From assembly GCA_963995505.1 (NCBI GenBank), contig OZ023184.1, positions 3,100,001 to 3,164,000 of the forward strand: DNA of 64,000 nt. The letters are read 5' to 3'. The DNA is from Hypericum androsaemum. Taxonomy: Eukaryota > Streptophyta > Magnoliopsida > Malpighiales > Hypericaceae. This document shows, piece after piece, positions 22,201 to 37,190 of the stretch. Under the pieces are notes generated by a model, which was not told the DNA's origin, did not search any database, and saw only the letters and a list, made by a program, of their open reading frames with translations. The position numbers were made by a program, and so were the translations under genes. Each line of letters begins with the position of its first letter. Within the stretch, counting starts at the first letter, position 1.

Positions 22201-25200
22201 CTACAAGACATAGCATTTAACAATTTCCGCCAAGCAGAGGAAAATCTTGGCAGAATCAATAAATTCGGTTTGCAGTGTTTTTGAAAGTTCCAACCCCAAT
22301 TTTACTATGACCCAGCCAAGTTTTCACACTTCATGTTCTTAAACCTGTTGCAAGTTGCATTATGGAACCAGGAACTGAAAAGAGCCCTAATAAATTATGC
22401 AAGAACCAATATATCGCACCTGTACAAGTCCCCTTAGACAAAGACGTCTAACAGTTGGAGACTCATCTGAAACATGCCGACATAGTTCTTCACCCATTTG
22501 TTCAAGTAGGGAACTAAACGCACCACTGCATCACAATAAAGAAACAAGGCTCGCAATGTTCAGAACTATCAATGTCAACAAAAACAAAACCAAGAACCTA
22601 AAGTTATATCAGCTCATTATTTCTAAAGCATGCCCAACTAGTGACAAAAGGTCACAAAGCTCCCATCACAAAATGTCAGAGGAGCTTACCTAACTAGTGA
22701 CAGAGAAAACCTTTTCAGTTCTACATTGAGGTATACTGCTCTGTTATGACTACGACTAATATAGACAAGTTGGAAAAGAAGTAATATGCCTTCAAAAGCT
22801 TTCGTTTCCTAATAAATGCCCGAGAAGCAATCGCAGATAAAGTCCAAGTATCAGAAACATCCAGAGATACACTTGACACACTAATTAGACAAGCTAATCT
22901 GAAGTATTTATCCCTTCTGTACTTTAACTACTTCATATGTACCTGTAGCGAATAAATTCTGATAATGCAGCAGCTGCAACTTCCCTTTGAGATCTTTGCC
23001 GCTGGTTAAAGGACTTCATGAAAATTACACAGATATTTTGTACCTGGGTACATTAAACAGGAGAATAAAGTGCAAGGAAACTTTTCAGTCGACATTTAGG
23101 ACAGTACACATACAAACTTTTTGTTCCGACTTATCTAGTATATCATCAAGGACAAGAGCTTCATGGTTCGCAACAACTTCAGATGAGAAGACATTTAGTT
23201 TTTCTCCTAGTCTATTTCTGTTTCGATTATCCACTTTCAAATGGAAGTTCAGAAAGCCAGACTTGTTGGCTGAGTTCGATTGAAATCTGGCCAATTTCAG
23301 TTTAATTCCACATTTCCACTGACATCAAAAGAATTGTCAACACGGAGAAAGGTCTAAAAATGGAGCAGTAGAACAAAACAGCTTATGCAATTGCCAAATT
23401 ACCTCTTTTGGTCTCTTTATAGAAACACAGCTTGCTAGATCTCCAATAAGATTGATCCACTTTTCCTTTTCAGCAAGCTCTCCGTTTCTTGCCAAAATCT
23501 ATAAACGGTTTGCTTTAGCTTCTATCAGCACATGTCATTATCACAAGAGTGTAATATTAATAAGCATCTCCATACCTTTCCCATTTCAAGATCTCCAACA
23601 CACTCGCAGAACGCCTGAAATGCAGTTAGCAGAGCTCTGCAAAAAAGTTGGATTTGAAGGATGACATTTACACGTGTCTCCAAGAGACTTTAGAGAATAC
23701 TGTAACAATTACAGAGCTATAATTTGACATTCACCTTAGTGGCTCAGGCTGGCCAGAGCTAGCTAGATCATGACAACTGCCAAACTGCAGTGTAAGGGAA
23801 GCTAAAACAGATGCATAGCTTTGTTCAACAACTTTCCTCCCAGTTTTACCACCACCTCTGTGATAAAATTAGAAGAACGCTAAGTCGCAGGAAGTAAAAA
23901 ATTGCTATTTTGAGGTGCGTTGGACTTTTTTTGAGAGGCAAGATGCATTTAACTTGCAGACCTGAAAAAGGCAGTAAGAGCAAACATAGAAGCCAGCTGA
24001 ATGTGATCGTCCAGGTTTTGGTCAACTACATGATTCGGGGTATCTGCCTTTTCCAAATCATTCTTATCAACAGGCAACCAGTTAAGGAGAGATATCAAAT
24101 GCTCCAGAAATTGAGTCGAGAGCGTTGAATGTTGTGAAAAGGTCTGGAAAAATGTAGACAAAGAACAACTGTTCAGACAAGTTTAAGTACACAGGAAAGG
24201 CCAAAAGAGTTCAAAGAAATTTCAATTGAAGTTGCCAACAGGTAACTTCCACAAGTGAATGAGGAGCCATAAACCCTGAAGCAACACCAAGGTAGACATA
24301 ACCTAACCCAACAAAGAAGTGCAATGATTTGACACGTGTGGAAGTTACCCTACACAGGTAGAGTAAAAAATGGCTAAATAAAGGTCCTAATTTGACAGGT
24401 GATAGATTGGTGCAAAGAACTCACATAGAAGGCATCTTGCATTGGCCAGCCACCTCGCAATCGTGATATATCTTTGGTGACTATGTCCCTTCCAGCAGCT
24501 GCCAATACTTCATCAAATACAACTTTTGAAGAAGTACTTTCAGCGACAGAAGAAACCTTTGGAAGATTAAGGATTTACAGAATGATAAAAGTTCAAAGCA
24601 CAATCAAAGCAAAATTGAAGTACAAAGGATACAGCTCCGAGAGTCTCCAGACGCATATGTTTTTCTGTCAAATGAGACGCAGCAGTAAGCAGTGATTGAG
24701 TTGTCCTGCAGACATGGGATATTGTCAATTATGAGATTAATGAAACTAATATCTAGCTTATGAAGTCAGTAAACCAATTAAAGTCCAAACAAAGTCAAAC
24801 TCACCAACTAAAACAAAGAAAAAAAAAGATATTCCCATTCACAAATTACTCATCACAGTCACTCCACTATTCCATCATTGAAGACTTTAATGCATGTCCT
24901 TTCTCATCCATCATCCCACTTATTGCAGATTGAAGAAACAAAGAATAGCAATGTTCTAAGAATTATTATTTAAAAGGAAAACATGTAAGAACACAATAAA
25001 AGCAATAAAACTAAATGTCAGATTAAAGCTAATTATAATTACACAGAGTACAATGAGCAACTCTTTTGCCAGGGTGATGATCAAGGAAATGCCAGCATGA
25101 CAAAAAGACGCAATTAACGCATGCAAACTTTTCCAATATCTAACCTTGCGATATCTGCTTCACTTAGCACATTTCCCCTTTTAGTGACGAATTCAGTTAC

Positions 25201-28200
25201 TGCTTGGATAGCGCCTTCAGCTGATTGCTTGATCTTATCACAGACAGCTGTTGTGCATCCATGAAGAGTTGCTACAAGCTGCAAAATCAAATTAGTCATA
25301 TGCACCTAAATATTATATTTGAATCTTTCACAAATTCCCAGACTATATGAAAGAAAAAAAAAGATGTGATATAAAGTCCACCTCTACTTTCGTTAGTAAA
25401 ATACAGATGGAGGAAACAACCCTGTTGAAAATCTCTGACGGATCAATTGAAGCATCCTAAAGGAAAAAAGGAAAATATCAGAGACTTAAGCACAAGACGA
25501 GTTGCCTAGAAAATCGAAAGAATCAGTAAAACTTACACTTCTCAAGATGGCTATAACATCTTCAAGAGAGGAAAGAGCACTGTAACTCAACTCTATATCA
25601 GCTCCATATGTGGAGCCTGCAGGCTTTGGAAGTGAGAGAGCAATGCTGAACAGTAGATTGAGAATCTGGTTAACAAGAAAAGGAAACCATCAGGGGGGGA
25701 ACAAAATGTCCAAAAAAAAAAGAAACAGAACCATCTTAGCATCCAGGTAAACCTTGAACTTTGATTAGAATTCCAAAATCCGTGATCCAATTAGTACCTG
25801 AGCGGAAACTTTTCTAACTTCTGAGTCAGGATCAGCACAACGTGGAAGATACACAATTACTCTTTCCCCCAAACAAAGAGATTCACGACTAGGAAGTACA
25901 AATGCCACTGAAGAATGAAAGGAAGAAATTAGAACAATCTACGAAGGAAGCCCTAACTCGCAGGCCAACTAGAGAGGAGATCCTATTACATGGTAAGTTA
26001 GAAAAATTTCCAGGCAGAGGACGGTCAATGTGTTTGACGTGTATACAATTCCCCTGGCAACCTAAAGCACAGTATCCACTAGTACAAAGCACCCGAAACT
26101 TGAGAAGCATGTCATGAACTGCACGGCAACCTCTTCTCCTTTGATACTCAACAGGTGAAGAAACGTATTGATCCATTTGTCTCAAAAGGTGCAGCAGCTG
26201 CTCAGCTCGACTTCTTCCGTCCTCTCCACTACATTTTGATCAAAGGTTATTTTAAGTACTCGGCTCATCATTATTAAAGAACCAACATGTGAAGTAGGAA
26301 ACAGATGCAGATCTTACGACAAGTAACTTCTGGGATTAACACATCACTAGCAGCAAGCATGGAGGGCTTGTTTATGTGAAAAATTCACCTACCATTGCCT
26401 TAAGGTTTTGGGTTGGGCGCGAAGATTCTAACATGGTGTTAGAGCCAATTGCTCTTACAAGACCTGTAGCCCATTGTTGTTGCCTACACACCCCCGTGAC
26501 ACTCATGGCACACATTTAGGCCCCATGGGTTTCGTTTGAGGGGGCGTGTTGGGATTACCATATCGCCAATAGAGAGTGTGGTGGGCTTGTTTATAAGTGT
26601 GGAAATTCACCTACTCATTGCCTTAAGGTTTAGGGTTGGAAACAAAGATTCATTTGGATGATTTATAGAAATGCAGTATCCTCATACAGTCATACTGAAA
26701 CAGTGATGTACATCCTTGTAGATAAATTTGAGTTCAAATAGTGCAAACAAGAAGCAATTTAGCCAACAACAGTTACAACAGAGTAAACTTCTAAGAGACT
26801 ATTGGTAATATCTTTGAAAAAGTAGCAATGCTTTCAACGAAAGAAATGCAACAATATAGAAGTACTAAACTCAATCAACAGTACCTTGTCATCAGAATGG
26901 CACATAAAAGAGTAATAAGATTGTCTACGAGGAGATTGACAACATCTGATGGTTCATTCGGTAGAGCAAAGAAACCTAAGGTTGCCTGCCAAAACATTTT
27001 TCAGACTTCTGAGGAAACTTGAAAAGCTCAATGGTGATGCAGAAAATTTCAAAAATGGAAGTCAACTCGTTTTGTGATACCTTCATAACAAGATTTCTCG
27101 TTTCAGTAGTGAGTTTTGGTTCTACAGAGACTAATGTGGTACATGCACTTACAGCCAAAGCCTGCATATATAGGAAACAAAGAATCAACTAAAAGCCAAA
27201 AAATGAATAGAAAATCAAAGGTTTGCTCAAGAAAAAAAAAGTTTTAATCAGCTAAACTTTTCCACGGCAAAAAATGAACCTTAGTCCGCAGCAGTTCCAG
27301 GCTGGAATCAGCAAAGTTATCATTGTCATCCCTGCCCATCAAAGTCAGTATATAGTCAAGCAATACGTCTCGCTTTTTAAGTGGGAAAGATGCCCCATTT
27401 TCCGCAGCATTAATTACAGCACGACCTACAAAAAATAACACCAATGCAATGAGAGAAGTATAATACAGCTTGATATCCACCAACGGAAGTACACTACAAA
27501 AAGTAAAGATAGAGGTACTGTGAACGGTTCATGGAACAAACTAAGTTAGTCATATCTAAGAATAAAATACAGTGAATTGACAGCTATCCTGGATGCATGC
27601 TCCTTTCAACTATTTCCTTCGCATAATCAAAACACTGCAAAGAGGATAAGCACATGACAAGAGTTTTTGCATAATCACTTCTTCCCTTCTTTGTTCAAAT
27701 CATCAAATAAGGTTCATCCAATTTTTTCCTTGTTTATTCTGTATCTATATATCACAACAATGTCCTCCCTATATAAATGGTAATTTCTTCCCTTATGTTT
27801 AGAGGTAAAAGATCAAGTCATCCTAAGACTGCGCTGAAATACTGACCTAGCAAATCAATAGCAGTGATTACAGCTTGTTTTGCAGTCGGGTGATGCACGT
27901 GTAAAAGCCTTGATAGCATATTAGTTCCCTGCAACAACAAAAAAGTGACTAGGGATAAAAGACAGGTCGATTGAAGCAGGAGAAGGATACAGTCGAGACC
28001 AAAAAATAGAGCTCATGGAATAGTGAATCTGGTAGCAACCAAATGGGCTACGAAGAGTTGAGATTAACTGGATATTGCAAGCTAAATAACAAACTAGTTT
28101 GTTATAGCATCATCTTCTCAAACCTCATATTTGAGCTTGTCTTAGTTAATTAATTCTATTTAACAGCAAGGAGCAGCTAGAAAAAGATGCCACCGGCCAT

Positions 28201-31200
28201 AAGATGGAGCTCAATAACAAAGTAGCTGAATTGACATGATCAACAAACCCCATTGCACCAATTTCCAAAAAAAAACAAACCCCATGCACCAATTTCTACT
28301 AGTATCCGAAATCCACATTGTAGCTAAGCTAAAAATTAAATTCTTGCAGTTTAGATTACATTAAATTCTGCAATTTGAACAGCAATCTGGAGCTCCAGAG
28401 TTCCAATAACCCAACAGAGAATCTAACGGAGAAATCATACTAAGAGATCCCAACCAAGTTGCAACCAAATCCATGCTCAAACAGGCCTATGGAAGGAGCT
28501 CCTAGAGATACAGTTGAATAGCAAAACATTAAGTAGGGTAGTACCCCACTCTAAATGGAAAATCAAATGTTACTAATACTAAGAGAAGGGCAATCAAAGA
28601 GGTCAAATAGAAAAGTTGTAAGCATGACACGTAACATACAACAAGTGCGTCTATCCTTGCTTCAATGACCGATGATGGGGCGTATCTTGCTGCATAGCCA
28701 TACATCAGAGCCAAGGCTGCATGAATATCATCAGACTCTTCTGTGCTATAGCTTTCCGAGAAAAATGACAATAACCTGAGCAGGGAATAGTTTTATTACT
28801 GCTGCTTCTTTCACAAAGTTTGCAATGTAGAAAAAATTACAATATGCATGCATATAAGTTGCAAGTGGTCATCTAATCTTAAAAGACCACATGTTCTACA
28901 CCGTGACAGGCTGCAAACCTCGAAAGTTGCATCATAAACTTATCCTTTTTTTGACAGGTAAAACTCATATTAGCAACGACTTTCAACAGTGTTTTAAATG
29001 ATATCAAACAGCCAGGACATGAAGACAAACTCTAGTATTTTGTTATGTGAGAGTACTGACAAGAGTCCACCTTAGGTTAAAGTTTACCGTTCCTCTATAA
29101 TCTAACATTTACCTCTGGAATATAGTTTGCCCAATGTTATCAAGGATATCCTTTAGCTTCTCCAATATAGTATCCAAATGGGATGCAGCAACCTGGGAGC
29201 ATATATGAGCACGCTCAATGAGAAATTGAGAAGGACATCAAGAAATAAGGAGCAAGCCAATGAGGTTCATGCATCCACTTTACCAGCCCTATGCCTTTTG
29301 CCAACCCAAGCCTGTTGGCCGGTATCGTGATGTTGGATTGGTTATGCATCCAATCAATCTTTTTCCGCACATAGTTCCGGTCATCCACTTTTTGTAGAAG
29401 CATGCCAAGACACCTGAAAGAGAATTAAGATACTGATTTCTCACTCCAACGTAACTTCAACATAAATAATGAAGGTCTCATGATGGTTGTTCCATAAAAT
29501 AGTGAAATGTCTTAAAACCGCAAGTCCAAAAGGTAAGTCCAATACCACTACAACAAAGTAAACATAAACTGACAAGGAACCAAATTGTAGCTGTTGCATG
29601 CAGAACATGGTTAAGCTGTCAACAAGGATGCCATCTCTAAGAGGGCAGGCCTAAAAACAGACAGAAGGTATCATTCACTGTCCAGGGTACAAATTTTCTA
29701 GCCATCTTTTTGTTTAAGACCAGCCCAAGGACAATAGAAAAAAATGGCATAAGCATGAATTGTCCACAATCAGAAGTAACAGACAAGGTTCAAGTTGACC
29801 AGTCTGTTAGCATGCCTCAGCTCTATATTCAAAACAGAAGAAAACCTAAACATCAATATCCACAGAATGATATACATCTAATAAAGCAGAATAATTTAGT
29901 AGACCCAAGATGAAATCACCGGTGGAGAAGAGCAGAATGTTCATCTTCTGCTCTGTATAGCTCATATTGATTTGCAAACGCATTACCAAGTGAGACCATC
30001 CAATCATTATCTTGAATTACGTCCAACGACTCTGCAAGAAACTGCCACGAGTTTATGACCTTAAATTAGTGTCATTCATCACACGAACAACAACAAAAAT
30101 ATTTAATTTTATATAGCATATAATTCAGAGGTTACAAGAAAAAGTCTTGACCAAATGATAAGCTGGAGGTAATCAATCAATCAGAAAAGAGGGCTCACAC
30201 TTAATATCATCTCATCCCAGGCCTCTTGATATGACGGGTCTGACTTTAAGTCTTCAGTGTCACTAACATACGCCTTCATTTTAGGAATCTAGAGCTTATC
30301 AAAGATAAGAATCAATTAGATTTTGTAGCACAAAACTCTCATTGTTATTTTTTGATGCCAATAACAATTCTCATCCACTTTTGTTTAAGATTACATTGTT
30401 TGCATACGATTTGGTTAATCTTAGATTAAAAAAATGAACTTTCAGAAATCAATATCAATTGATAATCAAACAAAACATATCACAGCTGCTCCACTTGCGT
30501 ACAATGGTCTCACTAGAATAGTTTAAATGGCATGTCCCAGTGATCCAGTGTAGTACCTCATCTTGCCAAAACAAATTGATATTCTTCGGAAAGAGAGGTG
30601 CCAAATAACAAAGGACCTGTGTTTACCAAATATAAAATAAGCCGTAAGCTTCGTTGACCAATCAAACAAGATGATAACCATCGACCAAGCTATTAGTTTG
30701 AACATAAGAAATCAACATTGCAGCCACAAAAGAAACAGCCTAGACCATCATACTTATTCCCAACTTCCTATCCACAAATAAAGATTATCCCGTTTAATTG
30801 TGTAGACATGCTAAGCTTCTTTAACCAAACTACTTGCAGGCAATAATACCAATAAACAAACCAAAGATAAAAGATTCTACTCCTTTTTTTCTTCCATAAC
30901 GTCTCATACGAACAACAATAAAAGGATGACAAACCAAGCAGAAAACGCATAAGATCTTTTCAAGCCTAGAAGTACTTGTTGAGCAATCAGAAACAATCTA
31001 TGAATGTGTATGCTTACAGTTAGGATCTGAGTTGGAAGCTGCTCCCGTGCTAGTGGATCATGCAGAAGCACCAGCAAGCGAGCAAATAGCTCCTAAGAAA
31101 ACAGAAATTAGCATAGGATCATAGATATTCCACCAAGAAGAATCAACGTATCACAAACACTTGAACATATAGATCACCAAAAGCTTACCTCTGGCGTTGG

Positions 31201-34200
31201 AATATCATCACGGCCTCTGCACTCACCAAGCATATTGGTAGTAGCAGATCTATGTATGAATAACTCCGAGATGCATCGGCAAACCTGTAATAATGTCATG
31301 AAAAAGAAAACTTGCTTAATGTGAAAGGAACAGGTGCAACAGAAAATATATGAGAAGAAACACCTGGAGATAAAAAGATAACAATAGAAGGCAAGGCAAA
31401 TACCAAATAATGACATTTGCCAACACAGATAATCTTCTGGGTAAGTACAAGCAAACATCATGTTAATAATAAGAAGGACCAAGGATTACCGTTCCAACTG
31501 CGCCTGTGTAAGCCCGTGGAATAATCATCTTCAGCAGAAAAGGCCAGAGAATACGCTGCAGGATGTAAGAATTACATTTAGATCCTTCGGACTTAAAAAA
31601 GAATACAGGAATCATGCTGAACATACCTTAGCTTAGACAATCAAGAATCGAATTATCATAAAGTTGCAAGAACTTTTTGCACTTCCTACAACATTAAGAT
31701 TTTCAGAAAAATCTAAGACTAGAGAAAAATAATTCAAGTACCTCTGTTTCAGGAATTGTGATAGTTAGCAAAAGGAGACCTTTCTCGCATACTGCTCTCA
31801 ACTCCATCAGAGAAGATGCTCCAGTTTTCATCTGACAGGGAAGCAGTTCATTTCAGTGATTATAATGTACTGGGCATGACATAAAGACCAAGTTGGTCGT
31901 TAAACTGATGTACCATATAGAATGGCTTCTTGGGCCTAGCCTATTAACTTATTTGATTCCATTAGCCCATTATAGGAGGATTTCGGGTTGGATTTGCAAT
32001 CTCTAAAATTTTCACATTGAGAAAGCATCATCCGACCTATCATACTCAACCATAACCTACAAGGCGCTGGAACCAAAGTAGAGGGCATTTGGATCAGCAG
32101 GGAATGTTTCCATTCATGATGTAGATCCAAAATATGAGGATATTCACTTTTTGTGTTAACCTTCCCTCGTATGTAAGACTAGAGAAAAGCAGTCTCTATT
32201 TTATCGAAAGAAGAGATCCTCCAAATTCCAGTACAAAAGTCATACAACCACACCCATTAACATTATGTGCCCAATGTTCCTTTGGTTCATACATAGGAAT
32301 ACTCTACCTTGGAAAAATTAGAATCATTCCTATCAAGATCTGATATAGCACAATGCCGCACAAGATACTCGACAAAGAGCTCTCCAGATGGTCCAACCAG
32401 ATAGCAATGAGAGGCCATAACAGCAATGAGCTATTAGCAACCATGGAAAACAGAAGAACACAATAGTTAGAATGTATAGAAGTAGTAAAAGCAAACAAAT
32501 CAGAACCATATCACCTCAAAAACATACCTCACACAGAGCCTTTTTGATCCCTAAATTTTGCTCATCTAGTAAGGACTTCACAGCTTCAACAACTAAAGGC
32601 CTTTTATTATTCCACGCTTCAGATGACCTCCAAGTAGAGAAGAAAAAGGAGGTAAGATTTGATACCCAAATGGAGGACAATAATAAACGAGCAGAAGTAG
32701 AATTAAGACCTTGGTAAAAGATGTTTTAAGATGCATACTGCACCATACGTCAAAGACTCTTCCTTTAACCTGCATTTCTGGGGTATGATATACGAGATTA
32801 GTGGTACAGTAAATGATAATAGTTATTTTAGGAAGGGCTTGGAATAGAAGCAGAATACTGGATCACTTTTGAGTTTGACTAAGTGATCTTCCTGAGGTAT
32901 CATAACAATAAAAGTTTATGCAAACTAATCATCCATAGATTTTCCAAAACTATCAAACAGTAATGCCATACTCACATTAAGAAGGAAAGTAAACAGATCA
33001 TCTGGGTATAGTTGACCCACTGTGAGAAAACAACGCTGAATTTCATTGTAGATCTGCAGTGAAATAGAGACATGGTGAAATAGAATCAGAGCCGACTGAA
33101 GTATATTCAGCAACTAAAAAGACTCGTATTCATAATTTCGAGGTCAAAACAAGAACAAATTGGCTGGATTAGATTTATACCTTAAGCCCCACGGAAAAAT
33201 CTGAACGATCTCCGCCATTATTAGTCAAGCTAACAACTGGGAGAAGAGTTGACAAGATTACTGTGAGCTCCTGTCCACATTAAAAAGATAGAAGGCAATC
33301 AAAATAATAGCTGTAGCTTCATAAACAAAGAATTGAACTGATTCCAAGAAACAGCGCTAGCTCATTAAAGTTACAGCCCCCTTCTCGTTAGTTACCAAAT
33401 TCATTTTTCCTCTTTGTTAATTAGTTTATTTTCCCTCATCGTTCCTGAAGATACGTGGTTCAAGCTAAAAGGAAACACATTACGTCAAAAGATTTTACTT
33501 CATGGGCCACTTTACCATGTCACGATAAGTAAATGCTCATTTAGTCAACAAAGGTTCTAAATATCTACGCCAACAATATAGAGTAGGAACGTTGAGAACG
33601 AAAGCAAAAACCTCAAAAGTTTAACTAATACATTATTTTTGTTGGTCATCCTCAAGGACAACACCGAACCTGGATTCAGAATTTATTTCTATCATCGCAT
33701 CACCTTTCTCAGCTGCACTTCTGTACTCTCATTCATAAATGTATCATACTGTGTTCAACATTACAATAGAAAGTATTTGAATAAAGTTTTGTCGCTGCCT
33801 TTTAAGGATAATCAAAAAACGAAGAAGAAAGAGAATGATTCAGAAACTGAAGACGTGTAGGCAAAGTGGATAGTGGTTCTGAATGGATGAGAGAAGTAAA
33901 TAGCAGCATAGATATTTAGTGATCATAGTACTTTGGACACTATTAAAGGGCTTACCTCGAATTCAAGCAATGGTGGACCAGTTTCTGATAGTAATGAGGC
34001 ATTTAGGAGACAGTGAAGAGCGCATGTTGCAAGGAGAGCAATATCTTGATCCTTTTTGTACCTGAAAATCCATAGCAAATCTATTTTATTTAGTAAAGGA
34101 CCCTTTTGAAACAAATGGATCCAGATTTAAATTGATCTTACAAGTCCAATATAGTAGGGACAAATCTAGGTATGGCAGCCTTCAGTTGTGCACGGGTGAC

Positions 34201-37190
34201 TAGACCCGCCATCTGGCCCAATGCTTCGACGGCAGATGCACGTACCTAAAATAAGATGAACAGAATAATAATTCAGCACCAAAATGAAACAAAATAAATT
34301 GATATCTACAAGTCCCACAGGAAAATTGCAATAATTATCCTAGACTATTTCACAACAGTTGAGTAAAAGGCCCATATATCCATAGTTCATATATTTAAAA
34401 TAACTTATCTTCCCAAAGAGGAAGAGGATTCAATTTTTCACCATGTTTGAGCATTCTCTACGTTCAAAATATCTCAGGTGCAAGCTCAATCATCACATGT
34501 CCAAAGTTTCATTGGACAGAAAGATAGTGGAAAGTGATAACGGATACTCATTAAATTGCATCATGCATACATTTTCTTGACATGACACGACGTAAGTGTA
34601 AAATGAAGTAGACAATCTCTCAAAATCAAAAAGAGAAACTTTCTGACCTTTAGATCACGTGAAGTAGCCCAAACTCTCAATAGAAGCTCAAAAGCTGAAT
34701 TCAGGAATGACCTGCTCTTGTTGCAGTTCATAGATAAATATTTGGAAAATACATATATAAAGCAAACGAAGAAGGATCAAAATCTTACATGACATCAGCA
34801 TCTAAAGGGGAATGGGAAGGGGAATCAGCAGAACACTGCCAAACTGCTTGACACCAGCATTTAAATGCTGCAAAGAAATGAAGAGCTTCAATTCAGATAG
34901 CCATGAGATTTTCAGAAAATAGCGACCAAGAAGCTGTCCGGTGTATATCGACTCCAGAAAAATAACCTCCACAACATTTCCTGCACCTGATAATTTAACA
35001 CCAGTAATGAAGGACACCTTATCCTCTGTATAAGAATACTCCCCACATGATTCAATAAAGACAAGAACATGGTCTGAATAGAATGTAAAAGTTCTTCCCA
35101 AAGCCTTCAGAAACAGAACCACTGTTCCAAAATGATGTGGTGAGTAATTTTCCGCTTTGGAATATGCAATCTGAAAACAGATAGGCCAGATTTGGATCTG
35201 GAAGAACATAATCCCCAATTTTACAACCTTAAAACCCATATGATGTCTCACTCAGATTACTTTTTAAGGGAGAAAATGCTTGTCACTTGAATTACAATGC
35301 ACAATTCTATGATCCCTGCTAAAAAAATACTATTCACCATTTAAATTGTCAATCTGACATCAGTACCGTTGGCAAATATTGGCCGGTGGGAATCTCGCAC
35401 ATTGCCCAGGATAGGTAAGACTCGAGAAAGTACACCTTTTAATCTTGGAGAGAACTGTAAAGCTTCAATCAACCAAAATGACCAAGAAAACATCAGTAAA
35501 GCATCATATTGTAACAACACATCTCAAGTCCATAAGGAGTTCGGTAGCGTAACAAAGAAAAAATAAAGGAGAATTCGGGATAATTAACCATCTGCAGATG
35601 CAAAATCAGCAAGTATTTGAACCATGGCCGGCAAAGCTGAGCTGGGGCCAGCTAAATGGACAAAAATTTCTTCCATCACCTGCAGATCGGGAAACCAAGA
35701 ATCACTCATTAACTGTACTAGTAAGGTAATACACCTTCCCAAAAAGCTGCTTTGTTACTAAATGAACTTGCAGCAGGGCACTGTCCTTCCAAGATCTACA
35801 AGTGTGGAGCTTAAGTGTTCAAACCTTTTATGGCATAGTGCCTTGCTTCAAGTTAGGAGGAATACAATGATATAGTACATGGCTTTGTCTACTAAAAGGA
35901 TGAAAGCAATTATACCTTTCATTCCCAACATATCCTCATAATCTAGGTTTCCAGTTGCAACAGAAATTTCATTATTACAACAGACTTACAAGGTCAGGCA
36001 CATGAGAGCATATTGAAACAAGCAGGCCAGATGCACTCCTTTGCCATTCAGCATTGAGTTCCTATAAGAATCTAAATAGGTTAAATCCATACTACAAATG
36101 ATGTATAAGATAAGGACAGATAATACAAAGACGAATAAGCACAAAGAAGAAAAAAGAAGTATGCAATGAGAAAGTGCAGAAAGCTGCAGAGGTGTAACAG
36201 TACACCTATATCTTAAAAAACATTGTTTCAAAAAAAATTATAAGTTAAAAAGTTTGACTGGAAACAACTTTGAAGTTCCTTAAATGAGACAACCAGCATG
36301 AGGAATTCTATAAAATGAGTCCAAGAATCATGATAGCATGATTCTGTGTGCCACTGTGCTGTGATAGTGGGACAACTAATTTGCAATGACATGCAACTTT
36401 ATAATGTTCACCATTTCCGACAACTTAATTAAGCAATCATGCAACCTCCCGCCCAGTAGGCTGCATCACATGATCTACTTCTAACATACTACAGAATTTA
36501 ACTTACATAGTCGAGATACGGTGAACCATTCAATAAGCACCTAAGCATCACGAGCCTAAACACTGAAAACGGAACAGAGAGAGTGAAGCAACCTTGGAAG
36601 AGATAATCTCTGTGGTGGCAATTTTCACAAGCTTGGCGAGAAAAGCCGGATCAACATCCTGCTTCTCCAGCGCCCGAACTCCCAATGCCATCACCTGGAA
36701 AACCCCGGCCATGTTCCCGAACCTCTGAAACCAAAATCACAACAAAGGACACGCTCAAAACACCAGCCGAAAACACACACCAGCGCAACATCAGTGAAAG
36801 CGGTGAAGCTCACCCGACGGCCACCCCGGGACACCGCATAGCAGCAGTCGAGCACCAGCAGCGGGTTCCTAAAACAAGTAATCGAAAAAATTAAAACGAA
36901 AAATCCATGCAATGACGAAACCGAAAGAACACGAAAAGGTCAGGTAGGGAGTACAGGGGAGCGATGTCCTTGAGAGAGGCCATGGCGGATTCTCTAACGG
37001 CGGGGGAGTCATCGGCCAACGAGGAAACCAGAAGCTGGACCGCCTCTGCATTTAAGAAACCGAAAGCGAGAAAGTTCAAAACGGCGTCGCGGAATAGGAG
37101 ACGGGAGAGGAATCGAGGAGGATTGGCGTGCTTACGTGGCGCGGGAATCGAAGCTCCGGGGATCGAAGAGGAAGAGGAAGCGGAAGCCAT
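19257..37190 (-). CDS. SGR6: SHOOT GRAVITROPISM 6 (MROH1-like HEAT-repeat protein), 51 exons
   Basis: I could trace 51 exons, all GT-AG and in phase, giving 1713 residues; Arabidopsis SGR6, as I remember it, is ~1700. Exons, high to low: 37190-37136, 37045-36955, 36868-36814, 36724-36593, 36061-35990, 35679-35589, 35462-35367, 34867-34789, 34711-34648, 34245-34142, 34061-33956, 33270-33181, 33053-32976, 32777-32710, 32627-32528, 32430-32308, 31831-31742, 31555-31490, 31284-31189, 31092-31018, 30616-30557, 30288-30199, 30041-29920, 29413-29284, 29192-29113, 28775-28640, 27928-27847, 27425-27280, 27161-27081, 26985-26885, 26228-25990, 25907-25798, 25665-25537, 25456-25382, 25278-25145, 24705-24633, 24556-24425, 24143-23962, 23857-23735, 23636-23576, 23498-23403, 23043-22943, 22525-22420, 22048-21935, 21835-21761, 21060-20962, 20797-20726, 20642-20557, 20459-20366, 19950-19843, 19430-19257. 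Landmarks: [19 protein letters not shown] near the start, [39 protein letters not shown], and [17 protein letters not shown] near the end. It is HEAT-like helical repeats throughout with no catalytic motif. Arabidopsis SGR6 is reported on the vacuolar membrane and acts in shoot gravitropism. No break was seen. Confidence 0.95.
26328..26652 (+). mobile_element. TRIM-like mini-retrotransposon in SGR6 intron 30
   Basis: About 325 bases with retrotransposon layout and no coding sequence. The 5' repeat is about 26328-26433 (ending GAAGATTCTAACA). The primer-binding-site-like TGGTGTTAGAGCCA is at 26434-26447 (the plant initiator-Met form is TGGTATCAGAGC). A ~90-base internal part and a purine-rich tract (TTTGAGGGGGCG, 26535-26546) follow, then the 3' repeat from 26547 (TGTTGGGATTACC) to about 26652. 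It is antisense to SGR6, and the splice sites around the intron are intact. Best copy of the family in this window. Confidence 0.75.
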
